A stretch of DNA of 64,000 nucleotides from Pseudolabrys sp. (GTDB lineage: Bacteria > Pseudomonadota > Alphaproteobacteria > Rhizobiales > Xanthobacteraceae): assembly GCA_030684935.1 (NCBI GenBank), contig JAUXXH010000025.1:1-64000 (forward strand). Direction: 5' to 3'. The position numbers were made by a program, and so were the translations under genes. Below, piece after piece: positions 33,817 to 43,700 of this stretch. The stretch's first letter is position 1. Each line of letters opens with the position of its first letter. Below the pieces are notes generated by a model. The model worked only from the letters and a program-made list of their open reading frames with translations, was not told where the DNA came from and searched no databases.

Positions 33817-34584
33817 ATGCGCACGTTCTACCTAGTCATTTTCTCGGCAGCTTTTAGCGCGGCGGTTGCCATGTCGTGGCCTGCCAGCGGACCAAAGGCG
33901 CTCGACGCTGCGACGCCTATCCTGCAGCCGGGCCATTACGAAATAACGCGCGACATAACTGGATCATTTCAAATCGATGCCGACGATGTGTCGCTCGATC
34001 TCGGCGGCTACACGATCATATGTGCCGCAGACACACCGGGAATCAGCGCGCCTGAACGAAAAAGAGTCATCGTCCGTAACGGCACCATCACCGACTGCCG
34101 GATCGCTGTTAACGCACCCTACGGCGAAAACATCACCATCGACCACATCAAGATTGTCGATACGACCTTTATGGCCGTTAACCTTTCGTGCGGATCGCAT
34201 AACAACGTTCGTCACGTTCACATTGAAAACGTGACCGGCGACCCCGAGGAAAACTACGGCGTCGGCATCAATGGCCTTGGGTCCTACAGCACCATTGAGG
34301 ACAGTATCATCCTGAACGTCAACCACCCAGAACCGGGACATGAAGGCGTGGCGATTATCGTCTCGGATGGCGAGACCGCCGTAACGATTCGTCGAACAAC
34401 GCTTCTAAATCGTCTATCAAAGAATAACATCGGCCTATGGGTCGCCGAAAATTCGTCAGTAGTGATTGACGGTGGTTACATCAAGGGCTTCGAGCGACCG
34501 CTCGAAGGACCGGGCAAAGTTGAGTATGTGCAACCCTGCAAAAGCTTCTACATTGGCGCGCTGCACTTGGCAGGGTGCCGATAG
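33817..34584 (+). CDS. Secreted right-handed beta-helix protein, inserted on the opposite strand
   Basis: The 255-residue protein has a signal peptide (about 1-26, with FYLVIFSAAFSAAVAMSW) and a run of parallel beta-helix coils in the style of pectate-lyase-like folds (DVSLDLGGYTIICA, RVIVRNGTITDC, NITIDHIKIVDTT). Its A+T content is higher than that of its neighbours and it opposes the late operon, the signature of an acquired moron. TTGAGG (33782) and TTATGG (33803) upstream could be its promoter, giving a very short leader. It might act on surface polysaccharide; no catalytic residues can be assigned. Confidence 0.7.
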   Translation: MRTFYLVIFSAAFSAAVAMSWPASGPKALDAATPILQPGHYEITRDITGSFQIDADDVSLDLGGYTIICAADTPGISAPERKRVIVRNGTITDCRIAVNAPYGENITIDHIKIVDTTFMAVNLSCGSHNNVRHVHIENVTGDPEENYGVGINGLGSYSTIEDSIILNVNHPEPGHEGVAIIVSDGETAVTIRRTTLLNRLSKNNIGLWVAENSSVVIDGGYIKGFERPLEGPGKVEYVQPCKSFYIGALHLAGCR

Positions 34585-34602
34585 GATAGACTTGATCCGC
34601 GT

Positions 34603-35982
34603 TTAACGCACTGTAACGCTGACACCATAGATCGGCACATTTTTGTTATTGAGAGTCTTAATTCGGGCGGCAAAAGATGTCCCCCCTGTGCACGATTGAT
34701 CAACCGTCTCTGCAATTTTGCGACCGCCTTGCCCGTTTGTCGACACCGAAGATAGCGATGCGCTTGCCCAATTCGACCCGCCGTCGCACGTTACTTCTAC
34801 AGTCAGGTCGGTATTTAGAGTCGGAGCGGCTGTGTTATCAAATTCGATCAAAACACGTCCATTGCTCACTGAAGCGTCGGCGGTTTGCGATGCCGTGACC
34901 AGCGTCATGTTGGTTGGAGTGCCGGCTTCCCAGAATTCCAGTTCGGCCACGCGCTGGCCGATCGCTGAGCCGGTCGTGATCTCCAGCCACACGTAGCGAT
35001 AGGCGGTGGAGTTCGGGTTGGCCAACGTCTCTTTGGCGTTGGTTGCAGCCGAATTTAAGAACGTCGCAATAATCCCGATGGTTGTTCCGGTCCATCCTGT
35101 AGAAGTCGGATCGGTGTTTGAAGCCTTCAGCACCAAAGCAACGGTACCGGTGAAACCGCTTGCGCCATATCCCTGGTTATTCGATCCCCACGTCTTCATG
35201 CCCGTGATGACCTTAGTCACACCGGAGCCGTAATCTATACCGATGCGAGATACAGTCGGAGAACTTGAAGTGGTTGCGCTATTCGCGTTTGACTGATTGG
35301 TATTGCCGTCGCGGGCGGCGGACAAATTCGTATCGAAATTATCGGTAATTTGCGTGCCAGCTGCCTGCGATACCAGAGACGCCGCCCCAGGCGTCGGCGC
35401 AACATAGCCAGTCATTGCACCCGCTGTACCCGGCGTCACCGTGAAGTTAGACGAATCTCCCGCGTTGATCCCGTTGAGCGTATTAGACGCGCCCTTGAAC
35501 CCCGTCGCAAATCGGTCTACCCCCCTGCGATATTCGGCGAATGATTTGGACTGGTAAATGCTCAGAAGAGCGCTCTGACGTTCAAAGTCCACAATCGGCG
35601 CAGCGCCGATATTCACCCGCGCCTGCGCGCCGCCGTCTGGGATTGTCTGTGCTGAGTCGGTACGCAGCAAATTCTCAGCGCGCTTGGCCGATAACTCCAT
35701 AATGATGTCTTTGACGCCCGCGCCAAAGCTGATCGGATCGGTATCGCCATTCGACGTCTCATGGATGCTACGCACGGCAAGTTCCCCGGTGCCAGCGTCA
35801 TATTCACCCTCGAATGAGACCCAGTCATCGCCGAGACGGATAATGAAGTCGCTAAAATCGGTATCGTCCAGCGCTGAGGAGACCGTCTTGTAGGATGAGA
35901 TCGCGCCGGCCAGCGCCCAAGGGCCAGGGCCCGTCGAGACTGACGTTTCGCGGACGCGCGTGCCATATTTGAAGGTGCCCAT
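34603..35982 (-). CDS. Tail fibre or receptor-binding protein with discoidin-like domain
   Basis: The 459-residue Ser/Thr/Gly/Asn-rich protein starts with a domain like the tail-tip proteins of rhizobial phages (DDTDFSDFIIRLGDDWVSFE). A coiled segment follows (about 93-150), then a beta-rich F5/8-type C (discoidin) domain (about 205-355) ending RYVWLEITTGSAIGQRVAEL, and an Ig-like C-terminus with Cys pair. Discoidin domains bind glycans, which suits adsorption. Its ATG overlaps the stop of the upstream tail gene. Confidence 0.7.
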   Translation of the reverse strand: MGTFKYGTRVRETSVSTGPGPWALAGAISSYKTVSSALDDTDFSDFIIRLGDDWVSFEGEYDAGTGELAVRSIHETSNGDTDPISFGAGVKDIIMELSAKRAENLLRTDSAQTIPDGGAQARVNIGAAPIVDFERQSALLSIYQSKSFAEYRRGVDRFATGFKGASNTLNGINAGDSSNFTVTPGTAGAMTGYVAPTPGAASLVSQAAGTQITDNFDTNLSAARDGNTNQSNANSATTSSSPTVSRIGIDYGSGVTKVITGMKTWGSNNQGYGASGFTGTVALVLKASNTDPTSTGWTGTTIGIIATFLNSAATNAKETLANPNSTAYRYVWLEITTGSAIGQRVAELEFWEAGTPTNMTLVTASQTADASVSNGRVLIEFDNTAAPTLNTDLTVEVTCDGGSNWASASLSSVSTNGQGGRKIAETVDQSCTGGTSFAARIKTLNNKNVPIYGVSVTVR

Positions 35983-36749
35983 CAGAGCCTCTCTTTGATC
36001 TTATAGGTTTTGGAAAACCGGTCGAAGTGCGGCTGCACGATCGGAGACGGTGTCTGGATCAGCCCCCAGATTGAATCGCGCGCCAGGCTTGAGCTATCGG
36101 CGTCGGCGACAAAAAGAACATCGTCCTTCTGCGCGTTGGCGCGCTCGATCTCTTCAATGAAACCATAGCGCTCGGAGGCCGACAAACTTTCAAAGGCGAC
36201 ATCGAAGACGCGATAGAGATTGTCGCGCCAAACTTGCGTCTGCCCGCCACGCGTGTCTTTCGCGGCTGAGCGATCAACAGTGGTGACGGACCATCCATAA
36301 CTGTAGTTGATAACGAACTGGCTGCGAGGCCCGACGAACAATCTTCCCGCTTCAAGATACTCGGCACCCGGATCAGCCAGATCGATGCGGATATATCGGC
36401 CGGTCACCGGCGTAGCCAGTAGCGCGATAGCCTGGTTGTAATCAGCGCTCACCAGAGTGGCGCCGCTGTCATATAGTTCGCCGGCAACGCCGGTCGAGTC
36501 CGTCGCGGAGATGCGAATGCGGCATGTGCCGGCGGCGCTCATCGTCGTCCCGATCAAGGCAACAGTGTCAAGCGAAGAAGCGGCAAAGAGATCCGCGACA
36601 AACGATGCGGTGTTCGCCTCTGTGCTGCGCCAGCGGCGCGCGACGTCCGGACGCTGCAGATTCGCGACCGGCGCCAGCAGCTCCTGACTTGAAGCCAGCA
36701 GCAGTGCCGAGTCCGCGAGGTTCCGATAGGCGATGCAGGCGACACCCAT
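35982..36749 (-). CDS. Tail-tip protein with discoidin-like fold
   Basis: The 255-residue protein has a jelly-roll segment (about 35-140) with GTCRIRISATD and GRYIRIDLAD, then a C-terminal region (YRVFDVAFESLSASERYGFI) similar to distal tail proteins. It sits between the hub-like protein and the fibre, joined by start-stop overlaps on both sides, so all are translated together. It probably forms part of the tail tip that carries the fibre. Confidence 0.6.
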   Translation of the reverse strand: MGVACIAYRNLADSALLLASSQELLAPVANLQRPDVARRWRSTEANTASFVADLFAASSLDTVALIGTTMSAAGTCRIRISATDSTGVAGELYDSGATLVSADYNQAIALLATPVTGRYIRIDLADPGAEYLEAGRLFVGPRSQFVINYSYGWSVTTVDRSAAKDTRGGQTQVWRDNLYRVFDVAFESLSASERYGFIEEIERANAQKDDVLFVADADSSSLARDSIWGLIQTPSPIVQPHFDRFSKTYKIKERL

Positions 36750-38302
36750 CAGGCAAACACCACGATTTCGACGGAATTGTCCGCGCCGTCTTCGTTGATC
36801 TCGACCAGACGCCCGTCGCGTCCGACCGAAAGGTCGAAGCGCGGATAGGTCACGTTGACGTTTTCCCCGAGGTTGAGATTGAACGCGGCCCAGTTGAGTT
36901 TCATGCGGTAGAGCCCCCGTGAGGCGCGGTAGAGATTGAGCCGACGTGTCGCCTCTGCCTGCGCATCGCTATGATTGGCGAAGTAGGACTGCACCGGCTC
37001 GGCATCCAATGCGAAGGGATGATCCGCGCGAATGGCCGCGCTCGATGCTTCTGCGTATCGATAGTCCTGCGCCGCGAAGGCCCTGCGGGAAGCGGTGACA
37101 CCGTCAGCGAGATCGTCCTGCACGGTCTCGTTGCGCTGATAGCCGACGCGAAACCGGTAAGGCGGCGGACTGATCCCCGACGGCAACGGCTCGCGCTTGA
37201 TCTCGATGATGTCGTCGATGGTGAACCGCGAGGATGGCGGTGACGACGGCGCCAGAACAATGCCAACCTCGAACTTTCCGTTGCGACGAAAGCCGCCCCA
37301 CCCGCCGACGCCTGCCATGATGTTGGCGATGGCGTCGTCCACGCCCTGACCGTCGTCCGTTCCCGACCAGTAGCCGATCGGCGCCGGCTGCGCCGTATTC
37401 ACCGCGGCGAAGGCCGGCAAATAAATCTCGGTCGGATCGAGCACATCGGTGCTGCGGTTGATGATGCGCCGGACGATATCGGCGGAGGTCTCGACGTACC
37501 CGCCCGCCGCATCGCCATGGAGATCGGCGGTCACCGTGCCGGCCGGCGACGATCCCAGCTTGAACAAGCCTTCCGACAGACACGTTGCATACTGCCCGGC
37601 AGGGACCGCGGCTGCGACCAGATCGGCATAAGTCGCAACGTCGGCAGAAAACGTCAGTTCGATACCGCGATCATAGATATGGTCGATGCTTTCGATCGCG
37701 CCGTCGTGGACCTGGTAGATCAAAAGATTCGGCACGACCAGCGGTGGCGAGACATTGAACACCCGGCCGAAGGCGAGCGGCTTGCGCTTCCCCGCCAGAT
37801 CATCGCCGCCGTCGGCGCCGCCTGCCCCGCCGTACAGATTTCGCTGCAGCGGGACATCGAGCCCGTAGCCGAAATCCCGGATCGTGATCGTGAGCGCGTC
37901 TTCGTCGACCAGCCAGTCGGCGGCGGTGCCGACAAAGATCGGAAAATCCGTCGCGTAGTTGTCCTCGATCCGGCCGATCTTGAGGGTGATTCTGCGCCCG
38001 TCGATCGAGTAGGTGCCGATCAGAAAATCATACCGGCCGTCACGGTTGTCGAGCGACATTGTGCCGTCGCCGGTCGAGAATACGCCGATGGTTGAGCCGC
38101 CTAACAACGACCGCCGGAACTTGATCGGCTGCGACAACGTGCCGTGAAACGGCACCCGCAGCCCCGCATCGAATAATTGACTGCTGGCGGCATAGAGGGT
38201 GAAGCGAAAGTCAGCGCGCAGGTCCGCGACGCCCGTCAGCCGCACGGCTGGATCGGGCAGCCCGCCGAAGGGAGCATCGCCGAATGCGTAGTGACCGAAC
38301 AT
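36749..38302 (-). CDS. Tail hub/baseplate-like protein (517 aa)
   Basis: Begins MFGHYAFGDAPFGG, a motif also found at the start of the upstream repeat protein. Beta-rich domains (about 60-200) resemble tail hub proteins, and the C-terminal part (ANHSDAQAEATRRLNLYRAS then LNLGENVNVTYPRFDL) matches the end of hub proteins that insert into the tail tube. The start at 38302 is favoured because the frame upstream overlaps the repeat gene and is Arg-rich. It is coupled by start-stop overlap to both neighbours. Confidence 0.65.
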   Translation of the reverse strand: MFGHYAFGDAPFGGLPDPAVRLTGVADLRADFRFTLYAASSQLFDAGLRVPFHGTLSQPIKFRRSLLGGSTIGVFSTGDGTMSLDNRDGRYDFLIGTYSIDGRRITLKIGRIEDNYATDFPIFVGTAADWLVDEDALTITIRDFGYGLDVPLQRNLYGGAGGADGGDDLAGKRKPLAFGRVFNVSPPLVVPNLLIYQVHDGAIESIDHIYDRGIELTFSADVATYADLVAAAVPAGQYATCLSEGLFKLGSSPAGTVTADLHGDAAGGYVETSADIVRRIINRSTDVLDPTEIYLPAFAAVNTAQPAPIGYWSGTDDGQGVDDAIANIMAGVGGWGGFRRNGKFEVGIVLAPSSPPSSRFTIDDIIEIKREPLPSGISPPPYRFRVGYQRNETVQDDLADGVTASRRAFAAQDYRYAEASSAAIRADHPFALDAEPVQSYFANHSDAQAEATRRLNLYRASRGLYRMKLNWAAFNLNLGENVNVTYPRFDLSVGRDGRLVEINEDGADNSVEIVVFA

Positions 38303-39450
38303 CAGATATCTGGCCTGTCTGAATTGCGGCCCGGGTGAATTTCGACCTTGTAGACAAGGCGCGCGCGCTGATCGTGCAGCAGCTCGGTCACCAGCGAACT
38401 TGCGACCGCATTGATGATCGCGACGCCGGTGAGGGTCGAAACGCCTTCCTCGAGCGCGACCGGCCATTCGGACCAGTGCAAGAACGGGTGAAGCTTTGAC
38501 GGCAGCGCCTTGCGAAACCGCACAGGCTCCGCGAGCGGCGGCACCCAGCGATCGGCAGTGATGGCCTCTTGGAACGGCGCCGCCTTGACGAAGGCTGCGA
38601 ACTGCTGCTGCCCGGCCGGCAATGATTTGCGAAACCGCACCGGCTCCGCGAGCGGCGGCACCCAGCGATCGGCGGTGACGGCCTCTTCGAACGGCTCAGC
38701 CTTGACGAAGGCCGCGAACTGCTGTTGCGCCGTGCGCAGGGAGGGACGGAAACGAACCGGCTCGCCGAGTGGCTGATGGAACGCCGCCTCGGTGACGTCT
38801 TCGGGGAATGGCTCGCCTTTGACAAAGGCGAGAAACTGCTGATTCGGAGCTGAGAGCCGCTGCGCGACGTGAACGGCATTGGGATGCGAGAGCGGCTGAT
38901 GCCAGTACTCTCCCGACACCAGCGGCCATTCGGACCACGACAGAAACTTCTGTGCCGAAGTGCCAAGCCGGCGCGGAAACCGCACCGGCTCCGCGAGCGG
39001 CGGCACCCAGCGGTCGGCGGTGATAGCCTCCTGGAACGGCGCCGCCTTGACGAAGGCTGCGAACTGCTGCTGCCCCGCCGGCAATGATTTGCGAAACCGC
39101 ACGGGCTCCGCGAGCGGCGGCACCCAGCGATCGGCGGTGATGGCCTCTTCGAAGAGCTCGGCCTTGACGAAGGCCGCGAACTGCTGCTGCCCCGCCGGCA
39201 GCGCGGCGCGAAAGCGAACAGGCTCCGAAAGCGACCGGAACCAGCGATCGGCGGTAACGGTCTCAGGCTGCGTGAGATCGCCGATGACGATCCCGGACCA
39301 CGCGATGACGGCAACCAGCGCCGCCGGCAAAACCCGAAACCGGGTCGGCTGCGACAACGGCTGGTTCCAGCTATCCTGGAAGACCGGTGTCGCCGATACA
39401 TCTTCGGCATCGCCAAAGGCATATTCACCGAAGGGGCCAAACCCAAGCAT
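38302..39450 (-). CDS. Tail-associated repeat protein, eight 35-42-residue W-x-x-P-L-x-E-P-V-R repeats
   Basis: After MLGFGPFGEYAFGDAE the 382-residue protein is almost wholly made of eight repeats starting at residues 28, 70, 109, 148, 183, 224, 263 and 302. The consensus opens WVPPLAEPVRFRKSLPAGQQ and closes FAAFVKAAPFQEAITADR. Repeats 3 and 7 are identical. A short domain (338-382) ends the protein. The repeat is familiar from rhizobial tail clusters as a hypothetical protein and has no known structure or function that I know. Position between minor tail genes suggests a tail-tip or spike component, with copy number possibly setting reach. Confidence 0.8.
   Translation of the reverse strand: MLGFGPFGEYAFGDAEDVSATPVFQDSWNQPLSQPTRFRVLPAALVAVIAWSGIVIGDLTQPETVTADRWFRSLSEPVRFRAALPAGQQQFAAFVKAELFEEAITADRWVPPLAEPVRFRKSLPAGQQQFAAFVKAAPFQEAITADRWVPPLAEPVRFPRRLGTSAQKFLSWSEWPLVSGEYWHQPLSHPNAVHVAQRLSAPNQQFLAFVKGEPFPEDVTEAAFHQPLGEPVRFRPSLRTAQQQFAAFVKAEPFEEAVTADRWVPPLAEPVRFRKSLPAGQQQFAAFVKAAPFQEAITADRWVPPLAEPVRFRKALPSKLHPFLHWSEWPVALEEGVSTLTGVAIINAVASSLVTELLHDQRARLVYKVEIHPGRNSDRPDI
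38443..39369 (-). repeat. Tandem 117-bp coding repeats
   Basis: Repeats 2-3 and 6-8 are near-identical at DNA level with a period of exactly 117 bp (for example matching blocks at 38531/38648 and 38993/39110). Intervening units are diverged and differ slightly in length. This arrangement allows copy number to change by recombination. Confidence 0.85.
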
Positions 39451-39461
39451 CTACCGGCGTC

Positions 39462-39734
39462 CTACCGGCAAGCGTCGGCGTAAGAGCGGCGCGCGTGATA
39501 GCGCGCTTCGACGCGCTTGAGTTTCTCCATGAAAGGATCGCAGCGACCGCTCCCCGTGCAGCGCGGGCATGTCAGCTTCATGCACTGCTTGCACATGCCG
39601 CCGATGTCTTCGGGCCGTTGCTTCGGCTGCACCATCACGATGCCATTGCAATGGCCGCAGGTGAACGTGTCCCGCTCTACCGGCGACGGCAGAGCGGGAT
39701 CGGTCGTGATGATGACACCGCCGGGCGAGCGCAT
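39462..39734 (-). CDS. Small zinc-binding tail-region protein (90 aa)
   Basis: Four CxxC knuckles or near-knuckles (CGHC, CKQC, CPRC and a final Cys in GRCDPF) lead into a basic helix (EKLKRVEARYHARRSYADAC). Proteins with this double-zinc pattern and C-D-P-F ending are regular members of tail clusters in alphaproteobacterial phages. They may help fold or attach tail-tip proteins, which is inference. Confidence 0.65.
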   Translation of the reverse strand: MRSPGGVIITTDPALPSPVERDTFTCGHCNGIVMVQPKQRPEDIGGMCKQCMKLTCPRCTGSGRCDPFMEKLKRVEARYHARRSYADACR

Positions 39735-39749
39735 TGGCTTCGCTTTGGC

Positions 39750-40226
39750 TTAGTTGTGGCGGTATTCGATCTGACCCACACCGGTGCCGGTGTAGCCCTG
39801 CGGGGACCGGAGACGCAGCGCCAGGCCATTGGCATCCGTCGCCGGAATGATGAGCTCCTGGCCGGGGAATGCCACCCAGCGCATCGTCGCGCGCTGGTTA
39901 AAGCCCATACCCCACAGGCTCGATGCGGCCGTCACCGTCGGCTCGCTGGTGTGGTTGACCGTACCGACGCCGAGACTGGTGCCGTCGGCCGGGTCGAGCT
40001 TTGTCGGCGTCGCCGAGGTGCCGGTGCCGATCGCGGTCGTGCGCGACACGTCGGCGACCATCGCGTTATCCGCCGCGGTGCCGTCGGTGCCGACCACAAA
40101 TTCATACACGGCGAGGCGCGCGAGCAGCGTCGCATTCGACACCGAAAGGTTCACGAGCGTCTTGAAGGACGTCGTCATTGCCTGTTGCGTACCCGCCAAC
40201 AGGTTCGACACGGCATAACCGGCCAT
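39750..40226 (-). CDS. Minor tail or structural protein (158 aa)
   Basis: Starts MAGYAVSNLLAGTQQAMTTS, followed by a region like domains of phage structural proteins (RLAVYEFVVGTDGTAADNAM) and beta strands to the end. No catalytic motif. A Ser/Thr/Ala-rich composition and place between tape measure and hub genes support a virion role. Exact role unknown. Confidence 0.6.
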   Translation of the reverse strand: MAGYAVSNLLAGTQQAMTTSFKTLVNLSVSNATLLARLAVYEFVVGTDGTAADNAMVADVSRTTAIGTGTSATPTKLDPADGTSLGVGTVNHTSEPTVTAASSLWGMGFNQRATMRWVAFPGQELIIPATDANGLALRLRSPQGYTGTGVGQIEYRHN

Positions 40227-40309
40227 GGGGAGTCTCCATTCTGTTTTGGAAAAGCCGCATGACGCGGCGAGATGAAACCTTCAGCCGTGACGGCCGAGGG
40301 AGTTACGCT

Positions 40310-40723
40310 TTACGAATACTGAATCTGGAATTGCCCCGGCACCAGGCGGAAGGCCTCGCCGATATTGAAGATGAATGCGGTGTCGAGTTCGCCGAAATAG
40401 CGCATGTTGGTGGCACCGGTCAGGCTGGCATGATCGCTCAGACTGATGTGGGTGACGATACCGAGATCAATGGTCGCAACCGCCGTCTGGATGGTCAGGA
40501 CGTTGGTGCTGGTGCCCGTACTGGGCGACGCCGCACTCATGGCCGCAAAGATCGCCTGCCGCGCATAACCGCCGCCGACGAGTTCACTGGCGTAGGATCC
40601 CGACTTGGTCGGGCTCGCGGTATGTAGCCCCATGAACAATTCAACCGGCCCGGCATCGACCGCCTTGCCGAGCCGGTAGTCGAGCAGAAGCTTGGCCTCG
40701 TAGGCCGTGAAGGCAAACAGCAT
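40310..40723 (-). CDS. Minor tail protein (137 aa), phage-fibre-like family
   Basis: Contains VELFMGLHTASPTKSGSYAS and ELVGGGYARQAI, the signature stretch of a phage tail-fibre-type structural family that is common next to tape measure genes, then a helical and beta-rich end (FRLVPGQFQIQY). It lies just after the tape measure. Likely part of the tail tip. Confidence 0.65.
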   Translation of the reverse strand: MLFAFTAYEAKLLLDYRLGKAVDAGPVELFMGLHTASPTKSGSYASELVGGGYARQAIFAAMSAASPSTGTSTNVLTIQTAVATIDLGIVTHISLSDHASLTGATNMRYFGELDTAFIFNIGEAFRLVPGQFQIQYS

Positions 40724-40738
40724 GATGGTGATCCCGTC

Positions 40739-43700
40739 TTAGGCGGCGCGCGTGCCGGGACGCTTCTGGGGTTCGATGCGCTTGTCGTCGGACAACTTGC
40801 GAACCTCGGCGCGCAGCGCGCGCAGCTCGGCAACCAGCACTTCGGTCTGTCCGTTGAAGCCCTGCGCGGTGACGCGCGCCAGGTTCATGAAATGCGGCGT
40901 ATAGTCCTGACCGCCCATGCCGTTGTCATTGGACGGAAGGCGCCCGGTCCGGTTCATCAGCTCGATGACCGACGGCCCGATCATGCTGGTTGCCGCGGCG
41001 TTGATGATGCCCTCGCCACCCGCAAGCGCGATCGATCCGCGACCGCCGGCGTAGCTCGCCAGCACCGAGTCCTTGTTCCAGATGCCGTTGCCAACGATGC
41101 CGCCCGGCGCATAGGCGCCGACAATGCCGCCTTGCGCAAGCTGCCCAAACGCACGCTTGGCCATTTCCAACCAGGGCGTGCCACCAGGTGATTCAAAGAA
41201 ACCGGGCGCCCCGGCCGCCGAACCGCTCAGCCGGGTATTGGCCGCGATTTCGGCTAGGTAATCACGCATCGGACCGAAGTAAAATGAACCGTCCGCAACG
41301 GCTATATTCATCTGCTGATTGGCGAGGCCCGCGACCGAGGCCGAGATATCGACGGCGGACTGAGCCGTCGCGTCTTTCAAGGACAGCATCGCTGCATCAA
41401 TGGCGGATGTTGTTTTGTTGCCAGATTCGCGCAAGTGCGCCGGCAGCGCACCTAGATCCCGCTGCACCCTGTCGAAGATGCGCGCGTATTCCGGCGAACT
41501 GGCATAGTTATCCCGCGCAACCGTCAGCAGTGTTTCGGCCACGCCGGTCAGCGCACCCATCGCATGGGTATCGCCGTCCGCCGCCTTGCCAAGCGTCGTC
41601 TCGTAAGACGACTGAGCCGCCGCGAGTCTTTGGCTCGGTGACAGCGTCGTCAATGTACCGATTTTGAGTCCGGTCAGAAATTCATCGATATCCTTCGCGA
41701 ACGCATCCAACGCACCCGCCGATTGAGAGAGAACCCCTGCGAGATCGGGGAACTGCTCGATCAGGTCGTCGAACGCGGACCCGACAAGGCTCGCACCATC
41801 GATGATCTGCTGAGCCTGCAACAGAAACGATTCGGCGACGAGCGATTGTTCAGCCCCGAGCGCCTGCGCATCGCGCATGTCGGCGATGCTTTGTTTTCGC
41901 AGTGCGGCGAGTTGATTGAGATAACCCCTTCCCGACGCATCATTGATCGTGGCCTGCTGCCCTTCATTGAAGGTGCTGCGCAGGAAATCGAGTTGCGCTT
42001 TGATCCCGCTGGAGACCGCAGCCGCCGCCTGCTCGGCGCTGAAACCCAGATCCTGCAAGGTGTGCTGCAACTGCTGCGCGGCGCCCCGCAACGTCAGAAT
42101 ATCATCCTGTACCTGAGTCAGCGGCTCGACCGTCTGCAACAGAGACAGTGCGTAGTCTCGCGCCGATTCCGCCGCCTTCACAATCGCCGGCTGTGCTTGC
42201 GCCAGGCCCTGCCCCGCGCGCGCCGTATCTTCCATGAACGCCTTGAGCGATTCGCCGATCTTTCTGACGTTCTGCTGCGCCTGCACCGCAGGGCTATCGG
42301 CGCCCAATCCCTGATCGAGTGCCTCCGCCATAACGTCGAAGCCGATGATAAAGTCGCGGGTCACGCGCTGTGCAAAGACGATCAGCGCGTCGTTGAGATC
42401 TTGCGTGCCCTCTCCGGCCTTGTGAGCCGCGTCGGCATACTTCTGGGCCTTCTCGGTTGCATCGGAGATTGCCCTGCCAAGGGAGCCCGTATTGTTGCCA
42501 CGCAACTGATCCTTGAAGGATCCAACCTCTGCCGCCAGCGCCTGCCATGCTTTTTGGGCTTCCTCGAATTCTTTCTTGGCCTTGCCGCTCTGGCCAATCA
42601 GACCGCCGACCATGCCGACGATACCGCCGACCACGGCACCAACCGGACCGAACGCCGCGCCGGCGAGCGCGCCGCCGAGCGCCCCCATCATGGGGGAGGC
42701 AGACTCATAACCCGCCAGCCCCGCGCTCGCGACGCCGACAGCCCCCTGCCCACTCATTAAATTCTGATTGCCGAACGGACTCTTCCCGGCCATCACCCTG
42801 TTGACGGTTCCGGAGGCCAGCTTGGACGTTAACTGGCTTGCCGCGCCTGTCAGCGATTCCATCACCGACTTGCCCTGCAGCAGCGATGAAACAAGATTTT
42901 GCCCGAACCCGGTGATGGCGGAATTCAGGTTGTCGTATTCCGCCTTCAACTCGTTGACCGCTATCCGCTCCTTGGCATATTCGGCGGCGCGATCCCGGAT
43001 GTTCTGTTCGAGCGTCTCGTCGACCGGAATATTGCGCTCGCGCAGTCGCGCCAGATCGTCTTCGGCCGTCTTGAGCGCCAGCGCCGCCTCGGTCGTCAAA
43101 CCAATGCCAGCACGTTCGGCCTCAAGCTTCGTCATCCGACTGCTGAGTTCCTCGTTGAAGCGCCGCAACCCCTCTTCCTGCTTCTTGCTCAAGGCCACCG
43201 CTTCCTTGGCGGCCTCGGTCGAGCGCTTGATCGCCTCGGCTTCATTGTGCTTGAGCGTCGTCAGCCGAATGATCTCCTGCCCCTGCGCGGAGGCGGCATC
43301 GACCTGGGCCTTGCGCAGATTGGCGTCGATCGCTTTCTGCAATTCGCTCTTTCGGAGCTCCTCGGTTTCCTTCTGGATCGCGCGGGTGACGCCATCATAG
43401 GCCTCGCGCCGGCGCTCCATCTCCGCTGTCATTTGCCCGTAGGCGGCGGAGTCCATATCGGAATCGGCCAGCTGCTGCAGGCGGCGCTGTTCGATCAGCA
43501 ACCGGTTCAATTCCGCCGTGGCGCGGGCGCGCGCTTGCGCGGCAATGCTGCCGCCCCGGCCTTCCAGCGACGACAACGTCCCTTGCGTGCGGGCGATCTC
43601 GGATTCAATCCTGATCCCGGGATCCTCGGTCGCCCGCTTGTTGACGGCATCGATCGCCGACGCGATACCGCGAATGGCGGCGGACAGATTCCATGCCTGC

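Noticed and set aside
38443..39369. Possible CRISPR array
   Set aside because: The repeats are contiguous 117-bp coding units in one open frame, with no short repeat-spacer pattern and no cas genes.
38302..39450. Possible diversity-generating retroelement target
   Set aside because: No reverse transcriptase or template repeat is in the window, and differences between repeats are not biased to adenine positions as far as I can see.
41723..42760. 345-codon plus-strand open frame
   Set aside because: Also antisense to the tape measure gene, with Arg/Leu-rich composition and no ribosome binding site.
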